DNA from: Ditylenchus dipsaci
Taxonomy: Eukaryota > Nematoda > Chromadorea > Rhabditida > Anguinidae
DNA: 64,000 nucleotides
Assembly: GCA_004194705.1 (NCBI GenBank)
Contig: SADC01001227.1
Location: 930,001-994,000, forward strand
Reading direction: 5' to 3'
The notes below the pieces were generated by a model, which worked only from the letters and a program-made list of their open reading frames with translations, made no database searches and was not told where the DNA came from. Shown one piece after another: positions 55,579-64,000 of this stretch (within the stretch, counting starts at the first letter, position 1; each line of letters begins with the position of its first letter). The position numbers were made by a program, and so were the translations under genes.

Positions 55579-55682
55579 TCATGACAAACAGCTTACTTCT
55601 TCTGTTGATGTTTTCCGAATTTTCGGGAGCAACGGATTCTCCGGCAGCACCGATTCATATTTTCGAGATTGGACAGGATTGA
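55579..55682 (+). CDS. Possible small secreted peptide (34 codons)
   Basis: ATG at 55579 gives MTNSLLLLLMFSEFSGATDS followed by PAAPIHIFEIGQD-stop. A hydrophobic leader and a plausible cleavage after SGA are visible, but there is no intron, paralogue or trans-splice signal to support it. The frame is also open upstream. Low confidence. Confidence 0.2.
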
Positions 55683-55689
55683 ATAGAGT

Positions 55690-56320
55690 TGGGTTAGTGA
55701 TGGGTGATTTAAAATTCCGGTGACTCACCGAGAATTCACCAAAAACTCGGTGACTGAAAATTTCCTTATAATACAAGATATTTTTTTTGTATGTGTATTT
55801 ATTTAATCATGAAGAAGACCTAGGGTTGAACAATCGTCAATTGACCGTAAATTGACCGGTCAATTAATGTTATTTTATCGGTCGATAAGAAATTGGTTAA
55901 TTGCTCCGCGCTATTTACATGTGCTACAGTCAATTATCCCAATACGGTCCACAATACAGTCAATGCTCCAATACGTTGACCTTTATGGGCATTTTTTGAC
56001 TTGGTCCCACCTGTGTATTATATCTATTTTAATATTGTGATTATAGTGGTCACCGTGATTATGGTTAACATGGTTAACATCACCTTTAACATAATTATCT
56101 TCAAAACAGTAGCGGGGCCAATTGATTTTTCGAGAAAAAACAAAAGGAGATTAAGGCAAAAAAATGCTTAACGCTCCCAATACAGTCCAATCTCCGCTTA
56201 TTTCTCCGATAATTTTTTATTTTTTATTCACCGAATATTATTGACTTATGGAGGTCTACTTATAGAAGGGACTTGCTGGTAAGTCACCGTGGTGACCATC
56301 ACCCAATCCTAGTATACGAC
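55690..56320. repeat. Probable MITE with GGTGATGGTCACC ends
   Basis: GTGATGGGTGATTTAAAATT, GGTGACTCACCGAGAATTCA at the left face GTAAGTCACCGTGGTGACCA, TCACCCAATCC at the right. The interior includes a CTTGGTCCCACCTG arm pair (55985-56165) and a GGTCAATTGACCG hairpin. No 8-bp duplication resolved. Confidence 0.55.
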
Positions 56321-56739
56321 CAAAATTTTGTTCGTTCAGGACAAGATAGGATATCAATAAATGTACTGATCTTTAAGTGGGTCTTGATCATCGCCCTTAC
56401 TTAAAAGTAAAGTTATACATTTAGGATGCCATAAAAATAACGCATTCCAGTTCTGCATGCACTTGTTTTTGTACTTACAATCTTGCAAATATAAGTGCAT
56501 TTCCAAAGTAGAGATTTATTTCATCAGCGGATAATCTGTTTTTTCATTTCCCTTTTACTACTTTTCCTTTTGTTACGGTTTCCTGTTTGCAATAGCAGCT
56601 AAATTTTGTCACATAATAACAATTTAGTGTTCATCTTTGATATTTGTATAACCGATTTGTCATATTGTACAGGCGGCCTTAAAATCACTTGAACTTCTAA
56701 AAGGCAAAAAAAGCACTTCAAAAATTGCTTGTTTAGCAA

Positions 56740-57000
56740 TTATGCTACTATTTTTTTAATTTTGACAGCGTGCCGAGGTTTCCGAATGAACATTCGCGGA
56801 GGTCGCGCCGTTGGGGAGTTCCTGCGTTGGCGCACACACACATACCTTAGACACCAATCACTCGGAAGTGACTCTGGATGCATGAAAAAGCATGCATACC
56901 AGAGTTTATTTATGCGGTAGGCTCCACTTAACAAAACTATGTTTAAATTCCATCTTTTTGGGGTCTCCAAGTACCCTTCTCGGGTGGTTTACCTTGGTCC
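56740..57000. repeat. CCAGAGTCACTTTC repeat, single arm
   Basis: CACACATACCTTAGACACCA, GAAGTGACTCTGGATGCATG, TTATTTATGCGGTAGGC and CCTTGGTCCCCC match one arm of 31741-32425. Preceded by a GTTGGGGAGTTCCTGCG stretch not present in the other copies. Confidence 0.8.
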
Positions 57001-59589
57001 CCCAAAGCAACAAATCAAATTTTGGTCAATTTTTTTAAAATTATTTTTATGTGAAAAATTGTCAAGGAATAAGTTTTTTATCGTTTTTAGCATATAAAAG
57101 TCACTTAGATGACGTCTAAGCACTATTCTCTAATGTGTAAAAAAACATTATGACAATTCTTATTATTTCAGTTATGAAAAAAAAGCGTTTAGCTAATAAA
57201 TTATGATTTTGAGACATGGAAAAAGCAATCACCTTAAAAATGACCGAGTTCCGAGACTACTTCGTTTTTTAGAAATTTAATTTTTTAAAGTACGGTCTTT
57301 TAACTTTAACTTATTTTTCGACTTCTAAAACAAGTAAGTGTCTAAAAATGTCTTTTTTGTGCAGCAAAAAAGAAAATCAAAAAGAAGAAGTCGATCCGAA
57401 AAGTTAATTGGCCTAACCTCATTGAGTGTCACTGGCACGCACAAGTGGACATCTTGCTGCTACTGCTCAGGTTGGCCTTGAAGCAAAGAGATTTTTAATT
57501 AGGAAACTGAGGGTCAAATCAATAAGAAAATACTTTAGCAGTGAAAACTCATCATCCTCGCAGAATTTTGTTTTAAAAATCAAGTTTTTTTTATAAATTT
57601 GCGTCTAATTTTTTTACACAATTAGTTTTGTTATTGTAATGAGAAAATCAGTTAAGCTGTATATTTGAATTTTTAATTGCGTCGAAAAACGTCATTTTAG
57701 GTAATTGAACAAAGATTTCAAAAAAAAATTTAGTAGAGCTTGTGGGAGTTAAGAAAACGCAATAAACAGCTTTGTTAAATTTTTTCTCTGAGCTGAGATA
57801 CAGGTCCTCAAAGTTGGGGGTGTGGGTTTAATAGAGAGTGTGGAACTAATAGAGAGAATACGGTAAGCGTAAATTTTCATAATTTGTTCAACGAGCTTTT
57901 TCAAATAGCTCCATTCCTTAGCCTCACAGTTCTGGCAGAAGTTACATTCTGCAATCTAAGACGCTAGCCATTAATCGCTTGTACCATATATTTTCTTGAT
58001 TTTGTGCTTCATAAGAGCTCAGGTTTTTGATCTACACAAATAAATATCATTTGATAGAGATTTTCTGGGAAAAGAACAAATTTACAAATAATAACTTACT
58101 ACAATTTTTTGAATTTCTCACTGATGTCCAGCGTTTTCTATTCTTATTTTTAATTTTGTTTTGATAAACAGTCCATGAAATCGTGTATATTGCAGGAAAA
58201 CCGTATTCTCTCTAATAATCTTACAACCCAAAAGTCGGGGAAAGGAAAATAAAGAAAAATAAAAAAAAAGTCGACCTCCAGGTCGACCAAGATCGAGGAG
58301 TGTTACCAGGGGGCTAGTCAATACCTTATTTTTCGGCAGCGAAAGAGCGATAATCGCTAGATAAAAGAGCGAATTTGGGGGAAATACCTAAAAATGTTAT
58401 TATTTTGAGAAAATGCCCTTATTCTGGAAAAAATTGGGAGTCCTAATTTAGAGCTTGATTTTCGGTCACTTCAAAAAATGCTAGTTAGGGGCACAGAGCA
58501 TGAAAAAAGTAGCTGAGAATACAGGCAAGCTGCATTATCAGTGGTTTTTCGTAAATAAAAAATTTAAAGTAAAATGTCAGAAAAGGGGAACTTTATCATG
58601 CGGTACTCTCTAGAAATGTAATTTAAGGTGCAACAAGTTTGACGTATCTCTTGAATACATTTGGATGTGCATTCAGGAAGAAGAAACATCTAAGAACTTT
58701 TGTTGATTTTGGAAAAAAACGAATAAATGCCTCTGAAAAGTTGGGGTTGCATAACAATGAGGAAGCAGCGATTATTTTCCCTCCTTCTTGCCCTGCTACC
58801 TCTTAATCGCCACCGTTTAGCGAATGCAATCTTATGGAAGGTTACAAAAAGTCACCTCTATTTTAAAGGATGACACATTTGCTGACAATGTTCACCTTTT
58901 TGTAAAATCTTTGTCTGTTTTTGTAAAGTTAGTTCAAACTGCGAACTTGTTTTTTTAATGTTTTGCTGTTTGGCCTCAGGTTTTTTTTCGTTCTGATATT
59001 TAGCCTTGGCTGAAAGTCCTAGAAGAGACTCGGAATTTTTTATTTATTTTAGGGTCATTTCCGAAAGACCCCTGGGGTTCGCTTAAGTCACTTTACAAAA
59101 AAGTCCCAAACTCTCTGAAACGCTCCTTAACAGCATTAAGAGCTGTTTTAGAGAATTTGGGACCTTGTAGCCAAAGTGGCTGAGCCAAGCTTATGCAACA
59201 CTACTGCCATTTATATACTGATACCCAAAAGGCACCAGAAACTTTTCTAAGGTTTTTATTGAAAATCGGTCCTTGGTTTGGCTCAGCCCATTCAGCCAAA
59301 GTCTCCTTGATACTTACGATAGTTTTTTTAATAGCTTTGTTCACCTTCGCCCAGTAAATTTTTTTGCTTTCTTATTGAATAAATTTGACTTGAAAACAAA
59401 ATTTTCTTTTTTTATTGTGCTGAGCTTAGCCGCGAATGCCGGAGGAAAAGTGTATTGTTTGCATAACCCCGTTCTATCTATCTGTTAGAGAAAGGAGTTC
59501 GCTTACGCGCGATCACCACTATTTGAGGTATAAATGCTAGAAAATGAACAGAGAAAACGAGAATTACTGAGCACTTCTATTTTCGGCTG
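57001..59589. other. Gene-poor 2.6 kb
   Basis: A possible exon lies at 57364-57470 (after TTTTTTGTGCAG): a Lys-rich start KKKIKKKKSIRKVNW then IECHWHAQVDILLLLL, with a GT following; unsupported otherwise. TTAATAGAGAGTGTGGAACT and GAGAGAATACGGTAAG at 57830-57870 are repeat ends. The open frame 59273-59488 has no recognisable content. Confidence 0.4.
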
Positions 59590-60026
59590 CAGGAAAAAAT
59601 ACTTCTCTTGCTAGAGCCAAGGTTGAGCAGAAGATATGGGGGAAGACACCTCCTAGATGGTTTCAAATCTAGTGCTTTAAGGAAGAAGAGATTAAATAAA
59701 ATATACTGCTGGTTTGAAAAGAGAAAGGGTGTTTTTCAAAAGAAAAAAATTGATCCAGGTTGGATTCCAGCAGTGAAATTCTACATCAATTTCATTTTAC
59801 TTTTTTTTGGCGTTTGAAACAGCTTGCGGCTTTTGGAAACTGGAATTTGGGTGAAAAGAAAGTTTATTTGGAGTGGAAGGATTGTTCTCGTTTACTTATA
59901 AGATTATGCTTAGCTCGAGAAATGGTTTTTTTTAACCACTCAGTTTTTAGATACCGTATATTTGGTATTGATCAATCTGGGTTGTTTATATATCAGCCTC
60001 TTAAAAATCAGAATTCTTTTTGGTGA
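59590..60026 (+). CDS. Unidentified basic/hydrophobic ORF, split at a T-run
   Basis: Two overlapping frames join if one T is added or removed in the T8 run at about 59801-59808. The first reads EPRLSRRYGGRHLLDGFKSS, ALRKKRLNKIYCWFEKRKGV, PGWIPAVKFYINFILLFF; the second continues WRLKQLAAFGNWNLGEKKVY, LEWKDCSRLLIRLCLAREMV, FRYRIFGIDQSGLFIYQPLK and stops at 60026. Together about 140 codons, with a low density of stop codons for this AT content. A CTGCAG acceptor-like site precedes it (59587). No family is recognised; it could be one exon of a longer gene or a decayed element. Confidence 0.35.
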
Positions 60027-60625
60027 ATCTTTGCTTGTACTTATCTAAAGGTAAATTCAGTAGAGCTTGTGGAAGTTAAGAAAACGCAAGAGACAGATGT
60101 GCAAAATATAATTTCTTTAAGGATCACAGCTTTTGCTTGCAGCGGCACGGCATGTCGCTTCTCTTTCACACAGAACTGTACTTTTCTTAGTCGTTCAACT
60201 TTTTTGAAATTACTCAAAAGACTTACAAAGACTTTATCCGGCACTTTCACTTTTTAAGAGCACAATAAATTCGGAAAAACAAGTTATCAGACAACTTAAA
60301 AACAGTTTGAATATGATTTCAGAAAAAATATTGCAATTCACTAATACCTCATACCTCAAAAAAACGCCTCCATTTAACTTTTTTTCTGATTTTTGGTTTT
60401 TAAAAAAACATTCAGTCAAAAATTTCCCATGATTTTTCCTGACTCAGAAAAAAACACCCATTTTTGTGAATCAGATTTTGCCTTGTCGTTAACTGTAGAA
60501 TTTTTTATGTATCATACTAGTAATTCTACGGTTGTAAAACTCTGAGCGAAATCTGACTCAGAAAAAATAGGTGTTGTGTCTGAGTTAGATAAATAATAAT
60601 AGTTTAAATGGAGTTGTGTGATATG
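60027..60625. other. No gene; AT-rich
   Basis: Small open frames on both strands (60041-60419) overlap each other and have no domain. TCTGACTCAGAAAAA / TGACTCAGAAAAAA repeats at 60438 and 60554 are the only structure seen. Confidence 0.4.
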
Positions 60626-60780
60626 CAGTGGTGTATAATCACTCTTTCTTGGCTATGTCTCTCGTTCTGGCTTTGAGTTTTCAAACTTTTCGCTCTGGCT
60701 GTGGCTCTAGCTCTGAATTTTTCAAACTTGTGCTCTAACTCTGGCTCTGAGACCTCAAAATTTCGATCTGACCACTACTG
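60626..60780. mobile_element. 155-bp hAT MITE with GGCTCTG words
   Basis: Exact 8-bp duplication GTGATATG (60618-60625, 60781-60788). Ends CAGTGGTGTATAATC / GATCTGACCACTACTG. The body repeats CTCTGGCT / GGCTCTGA, the same word as in the element at 39516. Confidence 0.9.
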
Positions 60781-60788
60781 GTGATATG

Positions 60789-61519
60789 TTGCCTTCTATC
60801 ACTTTACCAAATTAATTTCAAGACAAAAAATATTCAAAAAATTTCACCTAGGTGGATCTTTATTTTTATTTCGCAGGTGTCTTATCCACTTTTTAATCTT
60901 CTAGTCTATCTGTTCACTTCCATTCTCCTTCATAAAAAGGTAAAATAAAACACTCTGTTTTTCATGCGCCATATTTTACTACTACTCCTACAAAATCGCC
61001 CCATTTATTCTAATAAGTAAGGAACACAGCCAGTTAGTGAACAAAAAATCAGGAGAATCATAAAAGATGAACTCTCAATATGAAATCAGCCCTTTTCCTG
61101 GTCAATCTTTTTTTCTTCGAAATATTTTAGCTGTATTTCTTTCGTAAGTTTTCTTTGGGAAGCTGCTGTTAATGACCTTTGATTGATAATCACTGAATGG
61201 ATTATTCCGGATGTCACTCCCACCCTTTCCGATCTGCCCATTCTTTCCAGTTTTGGAGAGTCCATTTTCTTTCGATGTTTACCCGTTCTTTCTGTCTTTT
61301 TTGTTTGTTACCATCATGATCATTTCTCTTTTTAACCTTATCAAAGCGGATTAGATGCTTTCAGTTTCGGATGTTTTTGCTTAGTTTAATTATGAAAGTT
61401 TGTTTTTGGGATAAAAAAAGGTTTATTTTAGCAAGCCTTTTATCCATAGATAACTCTGGCAGTTTTGGTAGCATTTTCAAATTGTTTTTTTTATTGAAAA
61501 CTGCGTAATCTTATCCTTT
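60789..61519. other. No gene recognised
   Basis: AT-rich with scattered CTTTTTCTT stretches. No exon with both splice sites and coherent coding could be supported. Confidence 0.4.
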
Positions 61520-61930
61520 AAAATTAATGAAATTTTGAAAAAAGATGGACGAAATTAGAATCCTTGCGGCATTTCGAACTAGACTGAACAAAGACAACTG
61601 TCAAAAAGCTTCAAAAATTGTGGTGGAAAATGTGTTGGACCCTAGGCGGGAACGAACTTGAGGAGGATGTCAGTTTAATGGACCATGACTTTTATGCGCA
61701 GCGGTTGTCCCCGCCAATTCAAAAATTTTTCCTAATCATTAAACTTCTGTACGGACTTTTCAACTTGGTTTCTAACAAAACTATACCTGAAATCTAATTC
61801 TAGGCCTTGTTTTGTTAGAAACCAAGTTGAAAAATCCATACAGAAGTTCAATGATTAGGAAAAATATTTGAATTGGCGGCGAAAAAATCTCTGCGAGCAA
61901 AAACCATGGTCCTTTAACGAGAGTTGACTG
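61520..61930. repeat. Composite repeat: decayed pogo-like arm with nested hairpin
   Basis: 61615-61665 holds GGACCCTAGGCGGGAACGAA, a single arm of the 15752/27515 family. 61680-61925 is a foldback with TTAATGGACCATGAC / CATGGTCCTTTAACG ends. Inside, CATTAAACTTCTGTACGGAC / CATACAGAAGTTCAATG matches 26515-26625. The outer right end reads GAGAGTTGACTG, again a pogo-like terminus. Confidence 0.7.
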
Positions 61931-63571
61931 AAACAAACCTTTCAAATGAGACTCTTAACAAATCATAACTCCGTCATAAGCTTATATTAACTTTGATTCT
62001 AACTGGAGGTGTCTTATCTTTCTGAAAATTAGAAAATGGAGAATGTTCTGTTTTAGGTAACGCGTGGGTTTTTTTTTTCGATAAATCCTATAAGCAGAGC
62101 AAAGTTAGGTCAAAAAAATTAAAAAAAAATTAAAGTAAACTGTAGATTAATAACTGTAATAATTCTCGTACAATATACAAGGAATTATACGCTTAAAGTC
62201 TACAGTTTTCGACAAAAAATTTTGTTAAAAATCCTGGATTCACGTTTTTCTATGAATCCTGAAAATTTTTGAGATCCCGATCCAGTATTGAGCCAAACCT
62301 GCTGAAAAAACGGTCAATATGTGAAATGCTCGGGTAAAAAGTGTCTAGTCTTTTCGTTCTAGTCAAAAAGTGCCCAACTTTTCAAAAGTGAGAATAGCAT
62401 CATGTAGCACTACGATTCTCGTTTCAAACGAGGTATCTTTAATTCCAACATCTGCGCGAAATGTAGCAAAAAAAGATACACATATTAATAAAATTATTTT
62501 TCTGAGTTCATATCGATGTATGCATAAAAATTTAAAAATTTTAACTATGCAAAATATTACAATAAATATAGTTTTCCATTTTCCTAACAAAATTGAAGAA
62601 AGACCCAATTTAGTCGCTTTCTTGTACTACAAGAATTTTTTTCACATGTTTCATCTTCCTGTAAATGCGCAATTTTGCCCCATTTGCATCATTGGCTGAC
62701 CGACCAATGCAATGCTGTTTTGTAGAAAAAAAGATTTTTCTCTGTTTCGGTTCACTTGTTAATTTGATCGCGCTTTTTGTTAACTGAATTAATGGGGGAA
62801 ATTTAAGATTCTGTTACAAACCTATGCTAAACTATTTTCCAGTAAAAAATGGTGACAATAAGCTCTATTTTAAAACTGGTAAATTATATTTTATTTACTT
62901 GGATGAGTCTCTCTAGTTTGATTTTTTTGTAAATATAAGGACAATCCTGAATTTTGTTTTTAAAAAAAATACCGGGTGTCAAAACAGTTTCCGTCCTTTT
63001 GGTTAGGCACTATATATATTCTAAAAAATTATTCCGATATACTATTTTGTAGCCCTGAATCTCTTCTTTAAGTGAAAGGTTTTTTTGATGAACACTTATA
63101 ATTATTTTAAAAATTGCAAAAAAAATCATCGTTTTCTAATGGCTATAAAACAAATTTCTAAAATAAATACAACAAATATATTCAACTTTTCTCGTAGCGC
63201 CTCTCAAGAGCTTTCAGAATGATCTCTGTGGATCTGTTTTTAGTTTTATTTGCTCAATATACAACTGCTACAGAAAATGCGACTTTATCCTTTATCCATT
63301 TTTTTGTTTTCGACATTTTTAAAATTTCGAAATGGCTACAAGATGCACCCACAAGCTTCTTCATCTTTCATTTCCTATTACTTGCAAGACTTGATTTAAA
63401 GTGTCTTTTTCCTTTTACAAATTTTAAAATAATTATTTTTGTTTTTCGAACAAAAAAGCCTAATAACTCATTCCAAAGAAGAGATTCGGAGCTATAAAAT
63501 GGTATAAGGGAATATTTTTTTTAACCTTGTTGTGCCAATATTTATTACAATTTCAAACCACTACACTCAAG
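61931..63571. other. No gene recognised upstream of the tRNA
   Basis: Open frames 62363-62699 and 63219-63497 are hydrophobic or mixed without domains; the second (MISVDLFLVLFAQYTT start) could be a signal-anchored exon but lacks support. At 62970 ATACCGGGTGTCAAAACAGT resembles a mariner terminus. Confidence 0.4.
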
Positions 63572-63643
63572 AGCAGCGTGGCGCAGTGGAAGCGTGCTGG
63601 GCCCATAACCCAGAGGTCGGTGGATCGAAACCACTCGCTGCTA
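63572..63643 (+). tRNA. Initiator tRNA-Met (CAU)
   Basis: A 72-nt cloverleaf: acceptor AGCAGCG/CGCTGCT, A box TGGCGCAGTGG, anticodon stem CTGGG-CCCATAA-CCCAG with anticodon CAT, B box GGATCGAAACC and no intron. The AGC...GCTA ends (A1:U72 pair), the three G:C pairs in the anticodon stem and the A-containing T-loop (ATCGAAA) are features of the eukaryotic initiator, not the elongator. A T5 run follows at 63648-63652 as Pol III terminator. Confidence 0.97.
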
Positions 63644-63647
63644 ATAC

Positions 63648-63652
63648 TTTTT
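63648..63652 (+). terminator. Pol III T-run after tRNA-iMet
   Basis: TTTTT begins four bases after the last tRNA base; a longer T9 run follows at about 63662 as backup. Confidence 0.8.
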
Positions 63653-64000
63653 GCCCTCTCTTTTTTTTTATTTTTTGCGATCATTCTTAACGTAGAAATA
63701 TTCAAAAACAGAAATATTCAAAAAAAGTTTTTCCTTTAAATTATGCTACTTTAAAGTTTGAAGGACGTTTCAATTTGCACCAGAAAGTGTTTCGCGCAAA
63801 AAAAAATATTGTCAAAAATAAAAAATGACCAACATTAATGTTGTGTTCCGACAGTATCCCAAGTGCACACCCCCCCCCCCCCACCCTGGCAAAAAATTTT
63901 ATACTTTCTTAGAAAAGTACCCACTTTTAGCTGAAAAACTTCATTATTATCACCCTAGTAGGCAAAAATTCCTCAGAAATCCGAATCAGGAAGCATAATT
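63653..64000. other. No gene; C-run repeat near 63870
   Basis: A run of about 15 C (63871-63885) sits in AGTGCACACCCC...CACCCTGG. The remainder is AT-rich. Confidence 0.45.

Noticed and set aside
63219..63497. 92-codon hydrophobic open frame before the tRNA
   Set aside because: Starts like a signal anchor, but composition is what AT-rich DNA gives by chance (Phe/Ile/Lys); no splice sites or paralogue.

Overview
The window looks like a stretch of an AT-rich nematode genome. The reasons are small 45-60 bp introns with TTTTCAG/TTTAG acceptors, Str-type serpentine chemoreceptor genes, DUF1772 proteins, and a TTTTTTTAG directly before the ATG of a secreted-protein gene, as at a trans-splice site. 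Nearly all host genes are small and multi-exon. They are embedded in a dense mass of DNA-transposon debris, mainly hAT elements and foldback (palindromic) MITEs. The species cannot be told from the sequence.

Left part (1-17 kb): the 3' end of the NatB catalytic subunit gene NAA20 (446-905), then a three-gene block present twice in the same order and orientation: an HRI1-family gene (+), a tiny secreted-peptide gene (-) and a DUF1772 membrane-protein gene (+). Block 1 is about 1.08-8.70 kb and block 2 about 9.86-16.83 kb. Most members carry one or more single-base deletions; the block-1 peptide gene is intact.

Middle part (17-43 kb): foldback repeats, an intact three-exon gene for a secreted four-cysteine protein (21174-21657), and chemoreceptor genes A (23.6-33.0 kb, +) and B (34.1-38.1 kb, +), both swollen by transposons and slightly broken. 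Next comes a 21-bp minisatellite that reads as Ser/Pro/Thr-rich heptads (38.65-42.15 kb), split by a nested transposon insertion. Then come a chemoreceptor relic D (42.6-43.0 kb, -) and chemoreceptor C (45.1-48.1 kb, -).

Right part (49-64 kb): a third DUF1772 copy (-), the last exon of an unidentified membrane protein (-), and an almost complete hAT transposon (52181-54979) with a nine-exon BED-finger/hAT-dimerisation transposase interrupted only by two TAA codons. The rest is gene-poor, apart from an unidentified ORF at 59.6-60.0 kb and an initiator tRNA-Met (63572-63643).

The most unusual global pattern concerns the hAT elements. Ten can be delimited exactly by 8-bp target duplications. 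In most of them both ends carry arrays of a short word private to that family (GGCCCG, GGTGCC, CCG, TTCCGAT, TTTCGTAAC, GCATATTTT, TCCTGATTTT, CTCTGG). Further word arrays with the same look occur without resolvable ends. Other points of note are the duplicated HRI1/peptide/DUF1772 block, the deletion-only spectrum of frameshifts in old gene copies, and two candidate families of small secreted peptides.
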